A stretch of DNA of 64,000 bases, taken from the NCBI GenBank assembly GCA_023078685.1, contig JALGAS010000001.1, forward strand, positions 6,386,001-6,450,000. The letters are read 5' to 3'. Of the stretch, positions 56,776 through 64,000 are shown in pieces. Position 1 is the first letter of the stretch. Each line of letters opens with the position of its first letter. Under the pieces are notes generated by a model. The model had not been told where the DNA came from and made no database searches. It was given only the letters and a program-made list of their open reading frames with translations. Origin of the DNA: Neopestalotiopsis rosae (lineage: Eukaryota; Ascomycota; Sordariomycetes; Amphisphaeriales; Sporocadaceae). Both the position numbers and the translations under genes were made by a program.

Positions 56776-57440
56776 GCAGCAGAACGAATACATCACTTAT
56801 ACGAGAAAACACCACTGGCAGAGCGCCGTTCCTTCTTTCATCCTAAGCAGCTTCATACGCAATAAATCAACAAAGAAATCATATTGATGGACGCGACACC
56901 TATTCCCCACGTGCCGAAGATGATAAATACATAACCTAGTGTTCATTCGGTCTCAAGGCCTGCTTTAATTATCCACGTAGCGCCGTTCAAACACACGCGA
57001 CCCAGAAAGCTGGGTTGTAATTATTGAACTGGTACATGGATTGTTCTTATTGAACTGCTAGCACACGGTTGTCATGCTCGACCACCCGGTGTGGACCGGT
57101 GCTGCACATCTTTTCACTTCACAGCCAGGTCGATGTACGCAGTACAGTCAAAGGAGCGAAAAAGGGAGAAGAGAGAACAGCTCAATTGCACTACGCCATG
57201 TCGAAACAAGTTCAGGTGGTTGCAGGCGATTCTTGAATTGACTGCTGTGAGTTTGGTCCATTCCGTCATATCTTGCCGATTGACCAATCCTATCAGACTG
57301 GTTGGCCTCCCGCAGCAAAATGTGCTACTACATACACTATAAGGACAACTGAGCGAACCCACCTAAGAATCGGATAACAATAAATACCAAATTTCAAATT
57401 TATCTACAAAACTTTATTCCGTTGATCACAACCCAAGATC
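56776..57440. other. Intergenic region with diverged repeat
   Basis: 3' UTR of the pseudokinase gene and upstream region of the 3CxxC gene, including repeat copy B at about 57250-57325. Confidence 0.45.
57250..57325. repeat. Diverged dispersed repeat, copy B
   Basis: Aligns with 52828-52905 in the same orientation (GCTGTGAGTTTG ... CCAATCCTAT ... GGCCTCCCGCAGCAA). The two copies flank the pseudokinase gene. Confidence 0.4.
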
Positions 57441-57962
57441 ATGACCGAAATGAAGGTCCGAGGCCAAGGGTGGTGCATGTATCCAGAGCTGCACGAGCAG
57501 GTACTACGGGATTTGCAGACCGTCAGCCTGTCTCACAGCTTTCACCACGAGGACGACTAGTCGGGATGCATCAAGGATTACGACACCAAGATTATGGGAA
57601 CTTTCAGATGCCAACACAACAGGTGCCGAGGAAGCCAGTGGTCGAGCAAACACATTGCCATTACGATACGATTGTACGAGGGTGGCACGTACAATGCGAG
57701 AGTGCTGAGCCAGCTCTGCGGGCTGTGCAAGAATGCTACCCGACCACAGCCGGATCAAACATACGTGAGCAGGATCGCGTATAGACTTAAAAAGTGGTCC
57801 GGACTGGACGTCGAGGCTCCTCCCTACACGAAGCGGAGCGATGAATGTTTCAACGACAGAAATCTTTGCCAGGGGTGCAAACATGGACATTGCAACGGAC
57901 GACACTTCCGAATGAACTTTGTAAGTCCAAGTCCGTTCAAATACTTTTCGAATAGCTCTTAA
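57441..57962 (+). pseudogene. 3CxxC-type zinc-finger protein gene interrupted by in-frame TAG
   Basis: From ATG 57441 the frame reads 'MTEMKVRGQGWCMYPELHEQ' then a helix 'VLRDLQTVSLSHSFHHEDD', hits TAG at 57558-57560, and continues without any frame change as 'SGCIKDYDTKIMGTFRC'. This is the normal order of 3CxxC proteins, where the 'ELHEQV...F...DD' helix leads to 'CIK.YDT.IMG.F.C'. Downstream are the zinc ligands 'CQHNRC', 'QLCGLCK' and 'LCQGCKHGHC', and the motifs 'WSSKHIAITIRLYEGGTYNA' and 'YVSRIAYRLKKWSG'. All conserved cysteines remain. The TAG could end translation, be read through, or be edited. An intron 57501-57560 (GTACTA to TAG) would remove it in frame, but would delete the conserved helix. 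The domain also occurs in odorant-receptor-transport and fungal unknown proteins. The C-terminus may extend by another exon after GTAAGT at 57919. Confidence 0.75.
57558..57560 (+). other. In-frame TAG in the 3CxxC gene
   Basis: Context is GAC GAC TAG TCG GGA. There is no frame shift, and coding conservation continues on both sides. A single C-to-T change in CAG would explain it. Confidence 0.7.
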
Positions 57963-58532
57963 TGATTGTGTAGCCGTGAAGCCCCCACAGGAGTTCCACA
58001 ATGCGCATGTAGAAAAGACCATTCTGAAAGGTTGTCGCTGTCGTGTCAGGATTCAAATTCTTCTCTCTAGTCACTTCAGACGAGATAATACAATATCCTT
58101 TTGTGGAATTCATTGACGTACTGAGCCACAAGGATCATTCAGCCACCTGCCGTCCAGGACTGATCGATATGAATAGCCACAGGTGGGTGAGTCCTGCCAG
58201 GTGTAGCCGTGTTGGTTGGACCCGTAGGAAATACGACCTTGCATGCCCCAGATATACGCCCTTGCATGTGGCGCGATGTTGGTCATCATTCAGAACCAAC
58301 AAGCTCGATTAGTTGGCAGTGATTGAATGCTTGCCTGTCAGCACTATAATGCCCCGCTCCTGAATATGGATGTCTCTCATTGTTACGCGTTATGTTCCTC
58401 CAAACCCAAAGTCCCTCTCGGACCTTCTGTAAGACTACCACTTAAATCATACCGCTATCGCTTCTGTACGCCAAAAGTCGGAGTGGCATTTTCTCGATAT
58501 CACCTTTTCGACCACTCAATCCACTATAGGTC
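57963..58532. other. Intergenic region before GMC gene
   Basis: May include a final exon of the 3CxxC gene (an open stretch from about 57990 to 58110) and the promoter of the GMC gene. No other gene is seen. Confidence 0.4.
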
Positions 58533-60329
58533 ATGGCCGACTTGAGCGCGGACTATATCGTCGTGGGCAGCGGCGTGACCGGATCCGTCATAGCTTCCCG
58601 CCTTAGTCAAAGCAACCCGGAACTCAAAGTGATCCTCTTTGAAGCAGGATCCGACCCTTCTGGTGAGCCTGCAGCAACTACGTTTCTGAGCGGCCTGGCG
58701 TTGCAGAATGGCCAATTTGATTACGCATATGCCAGCGAGCCAGTCCCCACCACGGCCAATCGCGTGCACACGCTGAGCGCCGGCAAGGCCCTGGGCGGCG
58801 GCAGCATCCTCAACTATGGTGGCTGGCTCCGCGCTGACGCTGCCGACTATGACGAGTGGGCCGAGATCGTAGGCGATCGGCGCTGGAGTTATAAGGGTCT
58901 GAAGCCGTGGCTGCGCAAGTCCGAGACCTTTCATGACCGGAATGCGGACGCCGAGGAACACGGCTTTGATGGAAATATGCACGTCACTTCCATCTCCGCC
59001 TCCGAGTCTGGTGAGCGCAAGTATCCACTGCGCGAGGTTGTCAAGGATGCGTGGCTGGAGCTCGGGGTACCGCTGAACCTGGAGAAGAAGCAGGGTCATA
59101 TTGGAGGCCTGACCGAAATGTATGAGAACTCTCGCGAGGGGATGCGTCAGCCGTCAAACACGGCGTATACATTGAGCGGTGTTGAGGTGCATACCGAAAC
59201 GGTGGTGCACAAGATCGTATTCTCAGGCACGACGGCGACGGGTGTCGAGCTGGTAGATGGTCGCAAGGCTTTGGCGCGCAAAGAGGTCATCATCTGCGCC
59301 GGCGCCTACCGCACTCCTCAATTGCTGATGCTGTCGGGCATTGGCCCTTCCGACGTTCTGCAGAAGGCTGGTATTTCCATAGTGCACGAGGCACCTCAGG
59401 TTGGACAAAATCTTCACGATCACTTTGCCATTTACTTGGCTTTCCGTCTCCGAGACCCGTCTCTGGGTTACGCCATGGGGAGCCCGTCATGGCAAAATCC
59501 TGCGCTTTTCAAAGGCTTGCCGTGGGACTGGATCGCCAGTCAATCGCTGCCATCGGAAATCATTGCCCGCCATGAATCAATGAAGGACAGGCAGAGCCGC
59601 AATCTCTATGAGATTCTGACTGCGTACGTCCCACCCGGCATACCTGGGATCCCCGTCGATGGTACGCATATAGCCACCTCGACAATGCTGCTTCTTCCCA
59701 CCTCCCGTGGCTCCGTGTCCATCCGATCAAACAAGCCAAATGACCCTCCAGTGGTTCGGCCCAACTACCTCTCTACAGCACTGGACCGAGACACACTTGT
59801 TCACGCTGCACGTGAAACTCTCCAACTTATGCTGGCGACCGATAACATGAAGCCTATAGTCGAGAGTGAGACGCCGCCATCTGGAGAAGGTCTAGATGGT
59901 TTGCAGCCGCTTACTGCTGACGCGACCGACGAGGAGCTTGAAGAGCGCATTCGTCGTACAGGAATGCAGCACTTCCATTCTGGTAGGACTGCGGCCATGG
60001 GAACTGTGGTTGATATATATGGAAAAGTGTTTGGTGTCGAAAAGTTGAGAATTGCTGACGCGAGTATCGTACCCATACCTCTGGGTGGGCACCCACAGGC
60101 TACATTATACGCAATGGCAGAGCAAATCGCTAGCGACATCTGTAATACAGCTAGGACGGGTTGGAATGCTGTTTATTGCAGTATGATTTTATACCTAGCT
60201 TTGATTAGCCCAGGTATCACTACTAAAAGCAATTATAGCAATTTCCAAAATGGTAGTGCATTGCATCGCGGACATGGGCCAAATGGGATTGAGAAGCGGG
60301 AGCGGACAGTGATTGTGCCTGTCATTTAA
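58533..60329 (+). CDS. GMC-family FAD oxidoreductase
   Basis: A long open frame of 598 residues starting 'MADLSADYIVVGSGVTGSVI', the FAD-binding dinucleotide motif. Further family marks are 'GKALGGGSILNYGGWLR' (signature 1), 'GAYRTPQLLMLSGIGP' (signature 2), the catalytic His in 'MQHFHSGRTAAMG' and the C-terminal 'PLGGHPQATLYAMAEQIAS' with the second active-site position. No signal peptide is seen, so it is cytosolic rather than a secreted aryl-alcohol or glucose oxidase. The substrate is unknown. Family members end soon after 'AMAEQIASDI'; here the frame runs 60 more residues without features. A 40-nt intron 60142-60181 (GTAATA to CAG) would instead give '...SDIL' and TGA at 60184-60186, a normal length of about 537. 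The 3' end is therefore uncertain. Confidence 0.9.
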   Translation: MADLSADYIVVGSGVTGSVIASRLSQSNPELKVILFEAGSDPSGEPAATTFLSGLALQNGQFDYAYASEPVPTTANRVHTLSAGKALGGGSILNYGGWLRADAADYDEWAEIVGDRRWSYKGLKPWLRKSETFHDRNADAEEHGFDGNMHVTSISASESGERKYPLREVVKDAWLELGVPLNLEKKQGHIGGLTEMYENSREGMRQPSNTAYTLSGVEVHTETVVHKIVFSGTTATGVELVDGRKALARKEVIICAGAYRTPQLLMLSGIGPSDVLQKAGISIVHEAPQVGQNLHDHFAIYLAFRLRDPSLGYAMGSPSWQNPALFKGLPWDWIASQSLPSEIIARHESMKDRQSRNLYEILTAYVPPGIPGIPVDGTHIATSTMLLLPTSRGSVSIRSNKPNDPPVVRPNYLSTALDRDTLVHAARETLQLMLATDNMKPIVESETPPSGEGLDGLQPLTADATDEELEERIRRTGMQHFHSGRTAAMGTVVDIYGKVFGVEKLRIADASIVPIPLGGHPQATLYAMAEQIASDICNTARTGWNAVYCSMILYLALISPGITTKSNYSNFQNGSALHRGHGPNGIEKRERTVIVPVI

Positions 60330-60987
60330 CACCGATGAGACATCTGCGCTAGATGTAGCCTATATTGATGCAGTTGTTCCGAATTCTCGGGAACATACCT
60401 GGGTGAAAGGTTAGTATTATTGATGATTGACGCTGCCGATGTCGTCTATGATATGGAACAATGCACACCACGAAATGAAACTAGGTCCTATCCAGCGTTC
60501 GGTAGATTTGGTAATATCTTATGCGCATACGGCAAAAGGCCAGTACGCCGCCACTCAACCATTGATGGGCAATTTTACCGGTAAAGAGGGACCACATCCC
60601 GCGATGTTGGATTGGAATCTAATTGGTTGAGGAAAAGTTTCAAAAGGGGTCGTAGCTGACGTGAGGCTTTCAACCAGGGTTGCAATGGTTGGTTATGCCT
60701 CAACTCTATTGGTATGCGGCCACCGTAAGAGTTCAGACAGTCAATATAATGTTATCAAACCTTGGCGAGTGTGTGTTACACTAAACAATAGGCTCAATGA
60801 TTTGGTAAGAGGATGTATGACCATAATGTACGGATCGTATAACAGTCACTTTCGTCACTTTGACCATCAACGTGAATTATACGGGTGAAAATGTTTGATA
60901 AAAGCTTGAGCCTCCGCCGAGCAGCTGCCAAGGACGCAATGCAAAATTGCTATATTACCTTTAATTATTTGTTGCAAGAAAATTGAA
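60330..60987. other. Intergenic region, no gene seen
   Basis: AT-rich. 3' UTR of the GMC gene and promoter of the lipocalin-like gene. Confidence 0.5.
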
Positions 60988-61553
60988 ATGGTTCAAGCAC
61001 AGCCGCCCATAATAGCTGTTCTAGCAGGCGCATGGAGTCTGCTAAACAGAACGACGTACAAGCCCATTCCTCGTAGACATGAAGGATGCAGGAGAGAAGA
61101 CCATGGCTAATAATTCGCCTTTTCAGACTTTACCCCAACGGTACCACCAACACAGATCCAAACGGTCTTGGAGACAACCCGGTCGGCATCATCATCTACA
61201 GCGACACAGGTTACATGGCCATGAATAGCATGGCCACTGAACCCGAGTATCGGCCCGCGAATATCACGTTTCCTCCACAAGACGGTCAATCCGATGCCGA
61301 CTGGGCCCTTGTCGGCCTTCACACCTTTTCATATGCCGGTCCGGTGACCGATGTGGTGGAAATCACGCCGACTTCAGGCAACTTGACACACGGCCCGCTC
61401 ACTTTTGCACATGTGCCGGCACTGGTGGGCACTGAGCAACACCGACAGTACGAGGTCTTGGATGACAGCAACCTCTTGAAGCTATCGACTCAGACTAGCA
61501 GCGGAAATACCGGTATTTTATTCTGGCAGCGACTTGGATGTGAGTCAGGATAG
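60988..61553 (+). CDS. Lipocalin-like domain protein
   Basis: Exons are 60988-61055 and 61127-61553 (71-nt intron, GTACAA to CAG, phase 2), giving 164 residues. Exon 1 supplies the start of the barrel with 'AGAWSLLNRT', the family's 'L.GtWsL' motif. Exon 2 has 'LGDNPVGIIIYSDTGYMAMN' (the 'G...Y...G.M' strand pair), 'HTFSYAGPVTDV', 'VPALVGTEQHRQYEV' and 'ILFWQRLGCE' ('L.W.R' close), which match the fungal/bacterial lipocalin-like domain PF13924. Such small barrels bind hydrophobic ligands, and some are needed in secondary metabolism. It lies between a GMC oxidoreductase (plus) and a hydantoin racemase (minus). No signal peptide is seen. Confidence 0.82.
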
Positions 61554-61923
61554 GATCAGTCCAATTGATGGGCCGGCCATTCGGAGTATGAGTGCTCGTC
61601 GAGGCATATATGAAGATGATCTCAGGGGTGAATTGAGTACATGAGTAAATTGCCCTTAGATAATGAATACACAATTGAGACCTACTGCCAATGATATCCA
61701 TATGTCTTAAATGACACCAGACGCGTTCCTAGTGGACCAGGTCGACCATGGAAGTCTGGCTCAAACTTATATCTCCAAATTTAGTGAATTGGAGTGCCGC
61801 TACGTGTCCTAAGTCTAGGGGTCTTCAGCGCTATTTTGGGCGCTGTACCCTTCCAAAACGCGCCAAACTGAGCACCATTCTTCACAACACAGCAAGCCCA
61901 ATTGCCCAAGAAACAGCGCTCTC
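61554..61923. other. Convergent intergenic region
   Basis: 3' UTRs of the lipocalin-like and racemase genes. No coding features. Confidence 0.5.
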
Positions 61924-62742
61924 TCACAACCATTGCTGGCCCCGTCTGGCTCGACCTGCCGCCGAGCTTCTATACACGCCACTCTTGGGCGTGCCCAAGG
62001 ACTCTTGCGCCAGTGCAGTAATAAAGTGTACACCAATCGCCACACCATCAACAACCATGGCCTTCCTCTCATCCATGCCGACCGCGCCGCTCACGGCCTC
62101 GCGCATTCCCGTCATGCCGGCGCAGCCCAGACAAATACAATCGGCGCCCTTCTCCACCAGCCTCTGGGCCGCCGCGCTGAGCCCCCTGTAGACCACGTCC
62201 CGGGGTAGCGATTCTAATTCCAGCACCGAGACGTGGCCCGTCTCGCACCCCACCGAGTAGTTGCCAAAGCCGTAATCTACCGTCGACCGCGCGTGCATGA
62301 CGGCCGACCGCTCGCTCGTGGTCACGATGCCCACTCTCTCGCCGCACATGCGACTTGCGTACAGCGCAGCCTCCATTATACCCATGACGGGCTGCTCGTA
62401 CTCTTCGCGCAGCATGGCGATCAAGGGGTGCGCAGAGAAGCAGGCAACGAGTAAGCCGTCGAAGCGCTTGGGGTCCGCCTGTAGCAGAGGATGGAGAGCC
62501 CTGAATGAGTCTGCCGCTGAGATGACAGCGTCTACCTTGCCTTCGACGGCCGAGGGGCCGGGTTCCGGACAGGTGAAACCGTAGACAGTGACATGTGGAG
62601 GCAATGTAGACTCAATACTTTTTAAGCAGGAATCAGTCATGGACTGAGTCGAGTTTGGGTTGATTAACAGAATGTTAATTTGCCGTGTGGATTGGCCCGT
62701 TACTGAGAGTAGCGACGGTGGCTCTGCGGACGAAGATGCCAT
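61924..62742 (-). CDS. Asp/Glu/hydantoin racemase family protein (Dcg1-like)
   Basis: An intronless gene of 272 residues with ATG at 62742. The first strand 'INILLINPNSTQSMTDSCL' is the family start, with the NPN-S/T phosphate-like loop. Both catalytic cysteines are present: 'LLVACFSAHPLIAML' and 'ICLGCAGMTGM'. The middle 'VMGIMEAALYASRMCGERVG' and 'GIVTTSERSAVMHA' also match. Bacterial members racemise 5-substituted hydantoins; the yeast homologue DCG1 is a nitrogen-regulated gene near the allantoin genes. In this window a D-hydantoinase and a D-carbamoylase lie about 28 kb to the left, which makes hydantoin the natural guess for the substrate. AGATAG sites lie 21 bp and, on the other strand, about 135 bp upstream of the start. 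A short Arg/Ser tail after 'LAQESLG' is not conserved. Confidence 0.88.
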   Translation of the reverse strand: MASSSAEPPSLLSVTGQSTRQINILLINPNSTQSMTDSCLKSIESTLPPHVTVYGFTCPEPGPSAVEGKVDAVISAADSFRALHPLLQADPKRFDGLLVACFSAHPLIAMLREEYEQPVMGIMEAALYASRMCGERVGIVTTSERSAVMHARSTVDYGFGNYSVGCETGHVSVLELESLPRDVVYRGLSAAAQRLVEKGADCICLGCAGMTGMREAVSGAVGMDERKAMVVDGVAIGVHFITALAQESLGTPKSGVYRSSAAGRARRGQQWL

Positions 62743-63073
62743 CTTGACGGATTTACTTAGTCAGATAGAACTTCAGAAAGGAGGAAGAGGTCAATCAAGG
62801 ATATGTAAGATGTGAGAGGCACAATTCTTGGAGTCTGTGGCACTCTCATCCGGGCATGACCCCGATATAGGGCCGACCTATCTACAGTACTCCCCGATTG
62901 CGCCTCGTGTTTCGGTGCGGTATAGCATGTCCAGCATGTCCGACGCTATCGGCCGTGGCCGAAGCGCAGTATCCACCGACCCCACCGAGGAACCCCGGAC
63001 TCATGCCGCGAGCCCGCTGAAAGACTAGGCCAAAGGTATCTTCAGACGTCTCAGCGGAAGCTATCGTAATCGC
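62743..63073. promoter_or_regulatory. Racemase promoter with GATA sites
   Basis: Contains AGATAG at 62763-62768 and its reverse complement CTATCT at 62878-62883. These match the HGATAR consensus of nitrogen-regulatory GATA factors. Chance occurrence cannot be excluded. The rest holds the 3' UTR of the next minus-strand gene. Confidence 0.35.
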
Positions 63074-63985
63074 TCATGAAAAATTTGGCACATATCTTGT
63101 CCAGGATGCGTCCACGTAAACCTCCTTAGGAACAGCTCTCAAGGAGCTGAACATGATTACCAAGATGATCAGGCGGGAGAGCGTATATAGGATTGCACCG
63201 ACGGCGGTGGCAAATCTTGATATCAGTCTGCATCTCCCGCGAAGTGTCTCCTGTTCTTTCACGTAGCGGCTCCATTCCAACAAATCTTTCTTAAATGACT
63301 CGACAAAAGCCATCCGCCTGCCATCCATTTCGAACATTTGTGGCCCCCTTCCATTGCAGGTTGATTCGAAAGTGGCCCAGGCCTCCTGCGCCGTTGTGTT
63401 CAATGCGAAAGCCAGACATAGGGCCTCGCGACTCAACAAGTACGGACTTGGCCGGGTTCGGTCCCCATTCCGTGCCTGCTTCGATAGCGTCAGGAATGCT
63501 CCAAGCTTCGTCGCGAAACGACGTAGGAATCTTTCGCTGTGTCCATCATCTTTTGTTGTGTTATCCTTTTGTGATCCATCTTCATCTCGTTTATCCGTCT
63601 CTTCACCAGCTCCAGAAGCATCGGTCAAATCTAACGGAAAAGTCGTTGATGCTGCATGTCCTTGAGTCGAATGAGTCGAATGAGTTCTCTTCACGTATTC
63701 TTCAAATCTTTCCAACCACGCTATGTAATCCCTAGTTTTCCGAATGAAAGATTGAAAGACCTTGTTGTCAGTGTACGTTGTAGCCAGATAGTTGAATACG
63801 ACACAAGTTCCGATACATATGATGGGCATTAGCGCAGATGAAATGCTGGCCAGCCGCCAAAGCGCAAGTTCAGCGTCTGAGGGGAAATCAAAATTCCAAG
63901 CCAGACAATGAAGTCCTCCAAAAGCAAGCGACGATAGCGCCATCAAGATGACGATGAGAGGAACATCTCCTTCCAAATCGACCAT
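63074..63985 (-). CDS. C-terminal part of a fungal multi-pass membrane protein (partial)
   Basis: The frame enters from beyond the right edge, so the start is unknown (an internal Met lies near 63985). Visible are three or four hydrophobic helices: 'PLIVILMALSSLAFGGLHCL' with 'AWNFDFPSDAELALWRLASI', a pattern frequent at the C-terminus of large fungal membrane proteins of unknown role, then 'SALMPIICIGTCVVFNYLA', and a final pair near 'ISRFATAVGAILYTLSRLII'. Between helices 2 and 3 lies a long charged loop with Asp/Glu/Lys runs and a second amphipathic part. The family has no assigned function that I know. The stop is at 63074-63076. Confidence 0.65.
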   Translation of the reverse strand: MVDLEGDVPLIVILMALSSLAFGGLHCLAWNFDFPSDAELALWRLASISSALMPIICIGTCVVFNYLATTYTDNKVFQSFIRKTRDYIAWLERFEEYVKRTHSTHSTQGHAASTTFPLDLTDASGAGEETDKRDEDGSQKDNTTKDDGHSERFLRRFATKLGAFLTLSKQARNGDRTRPSPYLLSREALCLAFALNTTAQEAWATFESTCNGRGPQMFEMDGRRMAFVESFKKDLLEWSRYVKEQETLRGRCRLISRFATAVGAILYTLSRLIILVIMFSSLRAVPKEVYVDASWTRYVPNFS

Positions 63986-64000
63986 GTCGTTGGGGATACG

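Noticed and set aside
29701..57560. TAG reassigned to an amino acid in this genome
   Set aside because: TAG ends several intact genes at expected lengths (7753, 11251, 30327), so it is a normal stop.
57501..57560. Intron that removes the TAG of the 3CxxC gene
   Set aside because: GTACTA to CTAG is in frame (60 nt), but it would delete the conserved helix before 'CIKDYDT'. Kept only as a test for RNA data.
1..64000. CRISPR arrays, rRNA, bacterial operons, integrated virus or intact transposon
   Set aside because: No regularly spaced repeats, rRNA-like stretches, reverse transcriptase, transposase or viral genes were seen. The gene structure is fungal throughout.

Overview
The window is nuclear DNA of a filamentous ascomycete, most likely a Sordariomycete. 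Genes are split by short GT-AG introns (about 40-110 nt) with CTAAC/CTGAC-like branch sites. Neighbours do not form operons. The gene families are fungal (GH72 with an X8 module, GLEYA adhesin, Clr5-ankyrin, DUF3712, mpaB-type oxygenase, lipocalin-like, EthD). The genus cannot be named from this sequence alone. Splice sites were placed by eye from consensus signals, reading phase and family conservation.

Layout. 0-11 kb: tail of a DHA1 transporter, a GPI-type GH72 glucanosyltransferase, a GFO/IDH/MocA oxidoreductase, a cytochrome b5-like protein, a DUF3712 membrane protein and an mpaB/DUF2236 protein. 11-23 kb: a five-exon Clr5-ankyrin gene, a secreted cysteine-rich protein and a second ankyrin gene. 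23-30 kb: a GNAT acetyltransferase, a DHA2-like transporter with one splice-phase conflict, a GPI-type surface protein, and a second surface protein whose Ser/Gly stalk and anchor lie behind an in-frame TAG. 30-35 kb: a divergent D-carbamoylase/hydantoinase pair and an EthD protein. 35-45 kb: gene-poor, with one coiled-coil gene. 45-57 kb: a GLEYA adhesin, a small secreted protein, a dynamin-like GTPase and a three-exon C2/pseudokinase/ankyrin gene. 57-64 kb: a 3CxxC zinc-finger gene broken by a second in-frame TAG, a GMC oxidoreductase, a lipocalin-like protein, an Asp/Glu/hydantoin racemase and a partial membrane protein.

How the genes fit together. The most coherent metabolic theme is hydantoin/N-carbamoyl amino acid use. 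A D-carbamoylase and a dihydropyrimidinase/D-hydantoinase share a 530-bp divergent promoter that holds a CGG-N6-CCG site (the UaY/Ppr1 spacing) and two GATA sites. A hydantoin-racemase-family gene lies about 28 kb away. A second theme is accessory signalling: two ankyrin proteins, a dynamin-like GTPase and a pseudokinase-ankyrin fusion. A third is the cell surface: GH72, GLEYA and GPI-stalk proteins. The most unusual observation is two unrelated genes that are each conserved and open on both sides of a single in-frame TAG (29701 and 57558). Candidate explanations are nonsense mutation, readthrough, or UAG-to-UGG A-to-I mRNA editing as known from Sordariomycete fruiting bodies.
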